From assembly GCF_003846185.1 (NCBI RefSeq), contig NZ_ML123034.1, positions 2,594,067 to 2,658,066 of the forward strand: a stretch of 64,000 nt of DNA, in the 5' to 3' direction. A model generated the notes under the pieces. The model made no database searches and was not told the origin of the DNA. It saw only the letters and a program-made list of their open reading frames with translations. How positions within the stretch are numbered: the first letter of the stretch is position 1; each line of letters opens with the position of its first letter. The position numbers and the translations under genes are program-made. This document shows, one piece after another, positions 28,086 to 34,843 of this stretch. Source of the stretch: Streptomyces sp. ADI96-02. Lineage in GTDB: Bacteria; Actinomycetota; Actinomycetes; Streptomycetales; Streptomycetaceae.

Positions 28086-28466
28086 CTACGCCGAGAGCTT
28101 GATCGAGTTGATCGGGGTCAGGTCCACGTCCCAGTAGGTCCAGGTGGGCATCTTCGCGCCGCAGCCCACTCCGTTGTACCCCGTGCACAGCTGCACGGAC
28201 GCCCCGCCGGTCTGATTGTTGAACACCCGGTGGGTGCCCGTCTGGTTGCTGAGGTTGTAGACGCCGTACTGGTAGTACGTCGCTTCGGGCCGGTTGCCGT
28301 TCCAGGACGCGCCCGGGTAGATGCAGACGTACCCCGACTGGCATCCGGCGTAGGCGTCCTGGGCGTCCCTGGTGTCGGGAGCGCCGGCCTGGGCCCCCGC
28401 TCCCGTCGCCAGCACGGCTCCGGCCGTGAACGTGAGCGCCACTGCCGCTCGTACGAGATTGCGCAT
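28086..28466 (-). CDS. Small secreted protein of the peptidase inhibitor I36 (SMPI) type
   Basis: A 126-residue protein with a signal peptide (about residues 1-28, ending GAGAQAGA). The mature part is about 98 residues with four cysteines in two pairs (GCQSGYVCIY, LCTGYNGVGC) and aromatic beta-strand segments (ATYYQYGVYNLSNQTG). This matches the beta/gamma-crystallin-like SMPI family of Streptomyces metalloproteinase inhibitors. Many members have never been shown to inhibit anything. It stands alone between a terminator and an ArsR-type regulator transcribed in the same direction. Confidence 0.75.
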   Translation of the reverse strand: MRNLVRAAVALTFTAGAVLATGAGAQAGAPDTRDAQDAYAGCQSGYVCIYPGASWNGNRPEATYYQYGVYNLSNQTGTHRVFNNQTGGASVQLCTGYNGVGCGAKMPTWTYWDVDLTPINSIKLSA

Positions 28467-28625
28467 GTCGTTCCTCCCTGCGTCGGGCCCCTGGACCCGG
28501 CGCTCCCCTGTGGGATGGTTGGTTCCGGTCGTCCGGTCGTCCGTTCCGCGTCGTTCCCTTCGCGGCCCGGCCGTCCGGATGGAAGAAGCGTGGCAGGGAC
28601 CCGCTCCGCGCGCCGCACCCTTTCA

Positions 28626-29708
28626 TCAGGGTGAAACCGTCGCCGGTTCGGGCCTCGGCAGCCATGCGTCCACGGCCCCTCCCGGCAATCGGCCCCCGGT
28701 CGTCGTCTCCAGCAGTCGCCGCCCGAGCGGCGACGGCTGGTGCAGCACGTACCGTCCTTCCTTCCGGCCGGCGGCGAGGCCCGCCTCCCGCAGGATCGCC
28801 AGCTGCTGGCTGGTGTTGGGCAGCGAGCAGCCCACCGCGTCCGCCAGCTCGGAGGTCGTGGCGCAGCCGCGTACGGCCATCTCGTACAGGAGCGCGGCAC
28901 GCGTCGGGCCCAGCAGCCGGGCCAGCGAGGTGACGGCGGCGGAGCCGCCCGGGACGGCCGGCGGGTGGATCGGCTTCGCGACCGGGTAGACCAGCACCGG
29001 CAGCAACGCCTCGTCGACCAGGGTGATCGGCTTGCGCCAGCAGAAGTACGACGGCACCAGCAGCAGGCCGCGCCCCGCCAGGTGCATGTCCCGCTCGACC
29101 GGGTACGTCACTTCCAGCACGGGCGGGCTCCACCGGGCCATCGGGCGGAAGGTCTCCAACAGCGCCCGGGTGCCGCCCGCCGCGAGTCGGCGCGAGCGCC
29201 AGGCGACGTCGGAGGCCACCGCCGCGTCGATCCACGGCCGGTACGGGGCGACGAACGCCGCGTCGTACGCGGTGAGCAGGCCGCCGAGCGCCCGGAGCGC
29301 CGCCGCGTCGCCCACGGCGAGCTGCTCCGCCGCGAACGGCCGCATCCGTGGCTCGGACTGCGCGAGCAGCGTGATCTCGTGGCGCAGGCGGCTCCGAGGT
29401 GTCGACAGCACCCGGTCCACGCCCTGGCGCAGGTCGACGTTGCCGCCGTCCACGGCGGGGGTCAGGAAGTCGGGGATGTACGGGCCGAACGGCACCAGGC
29501 TGCGCAGCGCGAGCGCGATCGCCCGGTCCGTCCCGCCACCGGCCCCCCGAAGCTGGGGCGCCACGGCGCGCCGCCACGGCCCGAACGCGATCCGGCCCTC
29601 GTCGGTCTGGAGCCGGCAGACGCTCGACAGGATCTCCCAGAGCGGATCGGGGCGCGGCGCGATGCGGACGTACTCCAGATCCTGGGCGGTGAAGTGGATG
29701 CGCAACAC
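28626..29708 (-). CDS. ArsR-type winged-helix transcriptional regulator
   Basis: A 360-residue protein of a Streptomyces ArsR-like group in which a long unknown N-terminal domain precedes the DNA-binding domain. The start GTG 29708 (MLRIHFTAQDLEYVRIAPRP) has GGGGGA just upstream. The winged helix lies at about residues 262-335: LLGPTRAALLYEMAVRGC, SELADAVGCSLPNTSQQLA, ILREAGLAAGRKEGRYVLH. No metal-binding cysteine motif of classical ArsR sensors is present. The target is unknown; it could control the inhibitor gene downstream or itself. Confidence 0.85.
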   Translation of the reverse strand: MLRIHFTAQDLEYVRIAPRPDPLWEILSSVCRLQTDEGRIAFGPWRRAVAPQLRGAGGGTDRAIALALRSLVPFGPYIPDFLTPAVDGGNVDLRQGVDRVLSTPRSRLRHEITLLAQSEPRMRPFAAEQLAVGDAAALRALGGLLTAYDAAFVAPYRPWIDAAVASDVAWRSRRLAAGGTRALLETFRPMARWSPPVLEVTYPVERDMHLAGRGLLLVPSYFCWRKPITLVDEALLPVLVYPVAKPIHPPAVPGGSAAVTSLARLLGPTRAALLYEMAVRGCATTSELADAVGCSLPNTSQQLAILREAGLAAGRKEGRYVLHQPSPLGRRLLETTTGGRLPGGAVDAWLPRPEPATVSP

Positions 29709-29981
29709 TATTTCCCCCTTGTCGCCCTTTCCCCTCTATGCCGCCCTATCACTGTGGCGCGGGAAGGGGAAGGCGCGATCAGAACACACCCTTTCCGGCC
29801 AGGGATTGGCCGGATGACCTGGCGAAAGGGCGCGGGAGCGCGCGATGAGGGTCGCGGGGCTCCCTTCCGGAACGTCGCGCGTGCCCCCTGCGCCACCTAC
29901 GGCTGAGGTGCGGCCGTGAGCGCCGCACTCGTGGACCGCACGTGCGGGGGGCTTCTGATGCCTCCACAGCTGAACACGCGA
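29709..29981. other. Intergenic region with no recognised gene
   Basis: This 273-bp stretch lies between the ArsR-type regulator start and the end of the WhiJ-type XRE gene. It contains a C/T-rich segment near 29712-29735 and a G/A-rich partial complement near 29759-29773 that could pair. I see no gene in it. Confidence 0.4.
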
Positions 29982-30848
29982 TCACCCGAGCGAAGCCAGG
30001 GCGGATGCCACGAGAGAACGTGCGGCGGCTCCCCGCACCGATTCCTGGGAGAGGCGGCCAAAGGCTCGCCTGTACAGATCCACTTGGCTTGGCTGTACGA
30101 GGGTGGATGCGGCGTCCAAAGTATCCGCGTGCACCCTGGCATCGTCGAACATCGTGAACGTCGGCATGGACCACATGGTCCGTCGCGCTGAGAACGGCAC
30201 GATTCCCACGGCCACGTTCTGGAGATTCATGACCCCCAAGAGGTGGCCCAGCTGCGCGGCCATGGTCTCGACCGTGCACAGCCGATGGCGCAGGACCGAT
30301 TCCTCCAGAACGAACGAGAACCGGTGTGCGCCGTTGGTCAGCACCGCGTTGCGCCTCATGCGGACCTCGACGGCATCGGTCACGTCATCGGGTGTGCCTC
30401 GGAACTCCGCGATGGACGACAGAAGCGCGGTGGCGTACCCGGGCGTCTGGAGGAAGCCGGGGATCACGTCGGAGACGTAGACCCGGAACACACGAGTTCG
30501 CTGGTACAGGCTCTCGGTGGACTCCTGCACACGACGGAGGCCGGTTCGCTGGAGTCGTCTCCACTGGACGTGGGCGTCCGCGGATTGCCTGCTTGCCGCG
30601 ATCAGGTCCGGCGCCCTGTCGGCGGCATCGCAGGCTCGGCACCACGCCTGGATGTCCGCGTCGGACGGTGGCGTCCTGGCGTTTCCGATACGCGACGCCT
30701 TCGCATCCGACCAGCCGCACCTGACGGCCAGCTCCCGCCCGCTGATTCCGGCGTCCCTGCGGAGATCGCGCAGCCGGCCCGCCAGTTCTTCTCGGGCTTG
30801 CTGAACGCTCGACGAGGGGTGCGAGGGCGTGGAGCCGGCTTTCGTCAG
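29982..30848 (-). CDS. WhiJ-type XRE regulator with DUF5753 domain, apparent CTG start
   Basis: About 288 residues. The N-terminus is an XRE helix-turn-helix (REELAGRLRDLRRDAGISG, RELAVRCGWSDAKASRIGNA). After about residue 105 comes the DUF5753 domain (SLYQRTRVFRVYVSDVIPGF, LQTPGYATALL). Between the upstream stop and codon 107 this frame has no ATG, GTG or TTG. Homology clearly extends through that region, so the start is probably CTG 30848, inside a CTGA overlap with the upstream stop. The first normal start (GTG 30530) would remove the whole DNA-binding domain. Such proteins regulate development or partner small proteins in Streptomyces. Either the CTG is used or expression is impaired. Confidence 0.75.
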   Translation of the reverse strand: MTKAGSTPSHPSSSVQQAREELAGRLRDLRRDAGISGRELAVRCGWSDAKASRIGNARTPPSDADIQAWCRACDAADRAPDLIAASRQSADAHVQWRRLQRTGLRRVQESTESLYQRTRVFRVYVSDVIPGFLQTPGYATALLSSIAEFRGTPDDVTDAVEVRMRRNAVLTNGAHRFSFVLEESVLRHRLCTVETMAAQLGHLLGVMNLQNVAVGIVPFSARRTMWSMPTFTMFDDARVHADTLDAASTLVQPSQVDLYRRAFGRLSQESVRGAAARSLVASALASLG

Positions 30849-31126
30849 ATCGCGTACAGGCGGTGCGGAACTGCTCTCTCCCAGACTGCTTCGAAGGCCG
30901 ACGAGCAGAGTTTCACGGTCTCCGCGTCCGAGGTGATCTCATCCTCGACCACTGCGCCGTCCCCTGAGAAGTGGTGCACTCGCAGGAGCGCGCCGTCGAA
31001 GAGCCAGAAGTCGTTTCCCGGGAGGGGAATGTCCGTGGCCAGTCGCCTTGGTAGCCAGCGGACCTCTTCTCCCGCCGTGACGTTCGCGTGCGTCACGTAG
31101 TGCTCCCAGCGAATGTACTGCGTCAC
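30845..31126 (-). CDS. Truncated DUF6879-type protein
   Basis: The 93-residue frame begins at GTG 31126 with VTQYIRWEHYVTHANVTAGE. It contains the C-terminal half of a family often encoded just upstream of WhiJ-type regulators (EEVRWLPRRLATD, PGNDFWLFDGALL, FEAVWERAVPHRLYAI). Full members, as I recall, are about 170-180 residues, so roughly 75-80 N-terminal residues are missing. Directly upstream lie the first codons of a different small gene in another frame, so a deletion appears to have joined the two. The function of the family is unknown. The remaining frame may still be translated, coupled to the XRE gene. Confidence 0.65.
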   Translation of the reverse strand: MTQYIRWEHYVTHANVTAGEEVRWLPRRLATDIPLPGNDFWLFDGALLRVHHFSGDGAVVEDEITSDAETVKLCSSAFEAVWERAVPHRLYAI

Positions 31127-31127
31127 C

Positions 31128-31181
31128 CGGACAGTGGTCCCGGTCGGTGTTCGGGTCGATGCCGACGAACTCCACGGCCAT
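31128..31181 (-). pseudogene. 5' remnant of a small gene (MAVEFVGIDPNT)
   Basis: From ATG 31181 the frame reads MAVEFVGIDPNTDRDHCP. I recall this as the start of a small protein family commonly found next to DUF6879/XRE genes in Streptomyces. It then runs into the truncated DUF6879 sequence out of frame. A ribosome site (GGGAG) is kept upstream. It looks like one side of a deletion junction. Confidence 0.5.
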
Positions 31182-31198
31182 GGCTCGCTCCCTGATCT

Positions 31199-31307
31199 AA
31201 GGGCGTCCGCCAGTAGGTCATCGGATGCGTGAGTTTCGAGGGCGGGTGTTCCAGCGGTAGAGGGTCCAGGCGCGTCGGATCAGGCAGCGGACCGTGATGA
31301 CGGTGCA
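31199..31307 (-). mobile_element. 3'-end fragment of an IS5-type element, inverted copy
   Basis: About 105 bp here is nearly identical to the reverse complement of 32720-32821, the 3' end of the IS5-type transposase nearby. Differences are a 3-base insertion and a few substitutions. On the minus strand it would encode transposase C-terminal sequence. It lies 13-20 bp before the MAVEF remnant, so an insertion at this point may have cut the promoter of the DUF6879/XRE cassette. Confidence 0.8.
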
Positions 31308-31330
31308 GGGATCCGGCCAATGGCTTCGGG

Positions 31331-31801
31331 TCAGGTCCGCTTGCGGCTCGCGATCTCCTCGGAGAGCCGCTGCACGTGGACGGGGTCCGCGTCCCGGGCA
31401 AGGGCGACGTAGTGGTCCCTGACGGCCGGCCGGTAGCGCACGGGCAACGTCTGTCCTGGGGCGAGTCGGGTGAGCTCGGTGATCGTGAGGTCTTCGTCTG
31501 CGATACCGCGGAACGAGCGGCCGCCGACGGTCTCCACGTCGAACATCAAGACCACGCGCGGGTTGCTGTTGACCTCCCGCCAGTCGACGAGAATGCCGAG
31601 CGCAAGCGCCCCCGTACGCAGTTCCGCATTGCGCTGCCGTGCATCACTGCTCAGGAACGGGTTCGGGGCGACGCCCGGGAAATCGGGCCCGACACCGAGC
31701 GATTCCCGACTCAGGTCGGGCCTGAGCTGCGCCATCACATCGTTGAGCTTCTTCTGCGAACTGAACATGTTGATGGTGAGCTTCTTCTTCGAACCGAACA
31801 T
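31331..31801 (-). CDS. Hypothetical protein between inverted IS5-type fragments
   Basis: A 156-residue protein starting at ATG 31801 (MFGSKKKLTINMFSSQKKLN) with GGAGGGG upstream. The N-terminus is basic and has a near-duplicated MFxSxKKL unit. The middle contains SDARQRNAELRTGALALG, then beta-rich RVVLMFDVETVGGRSF and LTRLAPGQTLPVRYRPAVRD. I recognise no enzyme motif. The latter part resembles small beta-sandwich domains in which a property such as GQTLPVRY is repeated in actinobacterial proteins of unknown function. It is flanked by an inverted IS fragment and a damaged transposase gene, so it may be cargo or a split neighbourhood gene. Confidence 0.6.
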   Translation of the reverse strand: MFGSKKKLTINMFSSQKKLNDVMAQLRPDLSRESLGVGPDFPGVAPNPFLSSDARQRNAELRTGALALGILVDWREVNSNPRVVLMFDVETVGGRSFRGIADEDLTITELTRLAPGQTLPVRYRPAVRDHYVALARDADPVHVQRLSEEIASRKRT

Positions 31802-31937
31802 CCTGACCCCTCCCTCACGCCGGTGCCGGAATCTCGGCCGGGTGCTTCGCACTCCGCGCGATTGTACGAGCGTCCGGCAGTAGGTGCTGGCAGCAGGGCA
31901 AGCACGGTTCACCCGATCATGGAGTTCTCTACGCTTC

Positions 31938-32853
31938 ATGATCACCGAGGGATCCGTGCCTGCCGTCCCATCATGCATTCTCGACCCGATCCGCGACCAG
32001 TTCCTCGCGCTCCTGCCCGTGCGCGAGGACCGGCACCCGCTGGGCTGTCACAACCCCCGGATCAGCGACGCCGTCGTATTCGACCGGCTGGTGCGGGTCC
32101 TGGTCTTCGGCTGCGGATACGAACGCGCCGCCGACGAACACTGCTCGGCCACCACCTTGCGCCGACGCCGCGACGAGTGGATCTCCGAAGGCGTGATGGA
32201 GAGCCTGCGGCTGCTCGCGCTCGCCGCCTACGACCGCATGATCGGCCTCGAACTCGACCACCTGAGCGCCGACGGCTGCATCACCAAGGCGCCCTCCGGC
32301 GGTGAATGCGCCGGGAAGAGCCCGGTCGACCGTGCCAAACTCGGTCTGAAACGCTCGCAGTTGACCGACGGCACCGGCATACCCCTGGTCACCGAGCCAG
32401 CATCGGCCAACGTCCGCGACCACACCCTGCTGCCCGCCACCCTCGACCGCTTCACCGCCCTCGAACAGGCCCTCGGGCCGCTGCCGGAGCATCCACATCT
32501 CGCGGGACGCCGGCTACGACTACCGGATCGTCCACGACGACCTGGCCAGCCGCGGGATCGATGCCCGTATCGCCCCGCGCGGCGCGAAGACCCCGATCCA
32601 GACCGGCGGCCGGTGGGTCGTCGAGCGCACGAACTCCTGGATGAACAACTTCGGCAAGCTCCGACGCTGCACCGAACGCCGGAAAAAGGCCGTCGAGTTC
32701 TTCCTCGCCCTGGCCGCCACCGTCATCACGGTCCGCTGTCTTATCCGACGCGCCTGGACCCTCTACCGCTGGAACACCCGCCCTCGAAACGCATCCGATG
32801 ACCTACTGGCGGACGCCCTAAGCGCTTGCTGGGGCTTGCTGGGGCTTGCATGA
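31938..32853 (+). pseudogene. IS5-type transposase interrupted by a frameshift
   Basis: The first frame (from ATG 31938) encodes ILDPIRDQFLALLPVREDR, VFDRLVRVLVFGCGYERA, the DDE residue in LSADGCITKAP and DRAKLGLKRSQLTDGTGIPL. Near 32495-32510 the frame breaks, and the rest continues in the frame of ISRDAGYDYRIVHDDLASRG, GGRWVVERTNSWMNNFGKL and FLALAATVITVRCLIRRAW, ending at 32853. Domain order and the catalytic Asp, Asp and Glu regions are complete once the frames are joined. A one-base indel is the simplest cause; programmed frameshifting, known in some IS5-group elements, is the alternative. Confidence 0.8.
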
Positions 32854-33258
32854 GCCTCGCTGAGCAGTGGTTACAGCGTCAACACCACAATCAGCCAGGG
32901 GAAATCGGTGTGCAAACTCGTGCAAGCACGTAGGCCCCCGGAGCGGCCTCCGACTAGCCTCGACACGCATCGCCGAAACCGAGAGGACGGCATCGATGGC
33001 CGGCGTCATCGACACTGCCGCGAGCGACCACGAGTACGGCGTTCCTGCCCCGTCGAGCGCGACGCTCCTGCTGTGCGTATAGGCGATCAGGACGTTTGAG
33101 CCGGTACGCCGGGGGCTCGGAACCGAACACCCCGGACGCGCCCTGTCCGACTCAGACTCTCGCGTCCGGGGGCAGCACGCCCGCCCGGTGATCTCTCCGT
33201 GGGGAGAGAAGGCCACGGGGCGGGTTCCACGGAACACAGCACCCGAGAGGAGAGAAAT
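32854..33258. other. Region between transposase relic and the peptide/PIMT unit
   Basis: About 405 bp that contains a possible 28-codon frame at 32996-33082 and the promoter zone of the peptide/PIMT unit. Just after the transposase, GCTTGCTGGG is directly repeated at about 32824-32843. No other gene is seen. Confidence 0.4.
32996..33082 (+). CDS. Possible 28-residue peptide
   Basis: ATG 32996 is preceded by GAGAGGAC at suitable distance and opens a 28-codon frame, MAGVIDTAASDHEYGVPAPS, ending in a hydrophobic ATLLLCV. It may be a leader, a second small peptide linked to the downstream unit, or the 5' stub of a lost gene. No family is recognised. Confidence 0.3.
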   Translation: MAGVIDTAASDHEYGVPAPSSATLLLCV

Positions 33259-33390
33259 ATGGGTTGGGGAACGGGTAAGGGCGCAGGCGGAGGCGACGGA
33301 AAGCATTCGGGGAACAAGGACCCGGGCACGTCCAAGCCGTCGAGCGACACGGCCAAGCCGAAGGACCCGCCGAAGCACAAGAAGGACTAG
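33259..33390 (+). CDS. 43-residue Gly/Lys/Asp-rich peptide, candidate imiditide-type precursor
   Basis: ATG 33259 has a good ribosome site (AGGAG, 6 bases upstream). The peptide opens MGWGTGKGAGGGDGKHSG and goes on with NKDPGTSKPSSDTAKP and a basic end. It has no Cys, no signal peptide and no hydrophobic segment. It contains a single Asp-Gly pair (D13-G14). Its stop is 5 bp before a methyltransferase of the protein-isoaspartate type. In the RiPP classes known to form aspartimide with such enzymes, Asp-Gly is a favoured site, which makes D13 the natural candidate. No ATP-grasp ligase, lanthionine or lasso enzyme is nearby, so the arrangement resembles the two-gene imiditides. Inference only. 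Confidence 0.6.
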   Translation: MGWGTGKGAGGGDGKHSGNKDPGTSKPSSDTAKPKDPPKHKKD

Positions 33391-33395
33391 CGCCG

Positions 33396-34577
33396 GTGAC
33401 CACACCGCATATCGCAGCGCCCGAGCAGATCGCCATCCGCGACCTGCTCGGCGCAGTGAACAACAGTCTGGACAGGCCGTTGGGCCCCGAGTGGGAGCGA
33501 GCGGCATGGGCCGTCCCCCGGTCCGCCTTCGTTCCCGACCGCGTGTACGTCGGAGAGCAGTTGGAGCCCTGCAACCGCGCCGGCGCTCAGGAAACCTGGC
33601 TGCGGGCGGTCTACGCCGATGACAGCGTCGTGACTCAGGTCAATGACGGATCGGACCTGGACGACGAGGAGCGTTGGGCGTCGTCCTCCGCTTCCGCCCC
33701 ATCGATCGTCTTCCGCATGCTGGACATGCTTGACGTGCACAACGACCAGAAGATCCTGGAGATCGGCACCGGCACCGGATGGAACGCAGGTCTGCTGGCG
33801 CACGTCGTCGGCCCGGGGAACGTGACGACCGTCGAAGTGGACCCCGCCTTGGCGGCCGAAGCCGGCGAACGTCTACGGAAGGAAGGGATCACCGCGCACG
33901 TGGTGACCGGCGACGGGGCGGAGGGGTACCCGGGCAACGCTCCCTATGACCGGCTCCTCGCCACCTGCTCCGTGCGCTCCGTCCCCCGCTCATGGCTCGA
34001 ACAGGTCAAGCCCGGAGGCGTCATCCTCACCCCGTGGGAAAGCCCCTGGATCTGCTACGGGCTGCTCCACATGACCGTGGACGACAGCGGGACTGCTTCG
34101 GGCCGGTTCGCGCCCCACTCCGCGTTCATGCTCATGAGACAACAGCGGACCGCCCTACGGATCTTCCGGGACGTGGTACGCGACGACCACCAGCCCGACG
34201 AGTCCGCCACCGCCCTGCCGCCGTGGCGAGTGACCGGAGACGATCTCGCCGCGCAGTTCGCCATGGGGCTACAGCTCCGTGACGTCTGGTGGACATGGCA
34301 CGACAACCCGGACGTGGAAGGTGTGGCATCCCGACTGTGGCTCGCCACGACCGACACCACATCGTGGGCAGCCGTGGACTGGGACGGGAAGTCGGACGAC
34401 CGGTTCGCTGTCTGGCAACACGGACCACGTCGTCTCTGGAATGAAGCGGAAGCCGCGTACGCGTGGTGGACGCTGCACGACTGTCCCGGGCCCGAACGGT
34501 TCGGGCTGACCGTGACGGTCGAGGGTGAGATTCCGTGGCTGGACCACCCCGGCCGGCCGGTCCCCACGACGGACTGA
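33396..34577 (+). CDS. PIMT-like SAM-dependent O-methyltransferase (RiPP type)
   Basis: A 393-residue protein. Residues about 95-210 are a protein-L-isoaspartate methyltransferase domain: SSSASAPSIVFRMLDML corresponds to the usual substrate loop, ILEIGTGTGWNAGLLAHVVG is SAM motif I (120-139) and VTTVEVDPALAAEAGERLR is motif II. It differs from housekeeping PIMT (about 210 residues) by extra N- and C-terminal segments. The C-terminal half (DLAAQFAMGLQLRDVWWTWH) is typical of homologues in graspetide, lasso and imiditide clusters. There the enzyme methylates an Asp side chain of the precursor and the ester collapses to aspartimide. It is 5 bp downstream of the small peptide gene. Repair of aged proteins is the less likely alternative. 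Confidence 0.82.
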   Translation: MTTPHIAAPEQIAIRDLLGAVNNSLDRPLGPEWERAAWAVPRSAFVPDRVYVGEQLEPCNRAGAQETWLRAVYADDSVVTQVNDGSDLDDEERWASSSASAPSIVFRMLDMLDVHNDQKILEIGTGTGWNAGLLAHVVGPGNVTTVEVDPALAAEAGERLRKEGITAHVVTGDGAEGYPGNAPYDRLLATCSVRSVPRSWLEQVKPGGVILTPWESPWICYGLLHMTVDDSGTASGRFAPHSAFMLMRQQRTALRIFRDVVRDDHQPDESATALPPWRVTGDDLAAQFAMGLQLRDVWWTWHDNPDVEGVASRLWLATTDTTSWAAVDWDGKSDDRFAVWQHGPRRLWNEAEAAYAWWTLHDCPGPERFGLTVTVEGEIPWLDHPGRPVPTTD

Positions 34578-34584
34578 CCGACCA

Positions 34585-34626
34585 CCCGCCCCGTCTGTGC
34601 GCTGCCGCCGTGGTGGAGGGGCGGGG
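34585..34626. terminator. Hairpin between convergent genes
   Basis: CCCGCCCC at 34585-34592 can pair with GGGGCGGG at 34618-34625. The inner CGCTGCCGCCG region may add further structure. It lies between the PIMT gene and the convergent DUF397 gene. Confidence 0.55.
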
Positions 34627-34633
34627 CTTCGGG

Positions 34634-34843
34634 TCAGCGCCCCGCGGCGTACGCGACGAAGCCCGCCCACGCGGCGGGCGTGACGGCGAGGCGGGGGCCC
34701 TGGACGTTCTTGGAGTCGCGGACGTGCACGGCGTCCGGGGCGGTCGCGACCTCGATGCAGTCACTGGGGTTACTGCTGTCGCTGTAGCTGCTCTTGAACC
34801 ACCGCAGCTCGGAAGCGTCCCAGGCAGAGGGCCTGTAGGTCAT
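34634..34843 (-). CDS. Small DUF397 protein, partner of a WhiJ-type regulator
   Basis: A 69-residue protein with the full DUF397 pattern: WFKSSYSDSSNPSDCIEVA, then VHVRDSKNVQGPRLAVTPAA, then WAGFVAYA. It overlaps the preceding XRE gene by 4 bp, the standard pairing in Streptomyces. As known for whiJ-like loci, such small proteins are thought to bind or modulate the partner XRE repressor. The family is secure; the signal sensed is unknown. Confidence 0.9.
   Translation of the reverse strand: MTYRPSAWDASELRWFKSSYSDSSNPSDCIEVATAPDAVHVRDSKNVQGPRLAVTPAAWAGFVAYAAGR

Noticed and set aside
28626-29708. Metal-sensing ArsR/SmtB repressor
   Set aside because: The winged helix is present but the metal-ligand cysteine motif is absent and the domain is C-terminal, so metal sensing is not supported.
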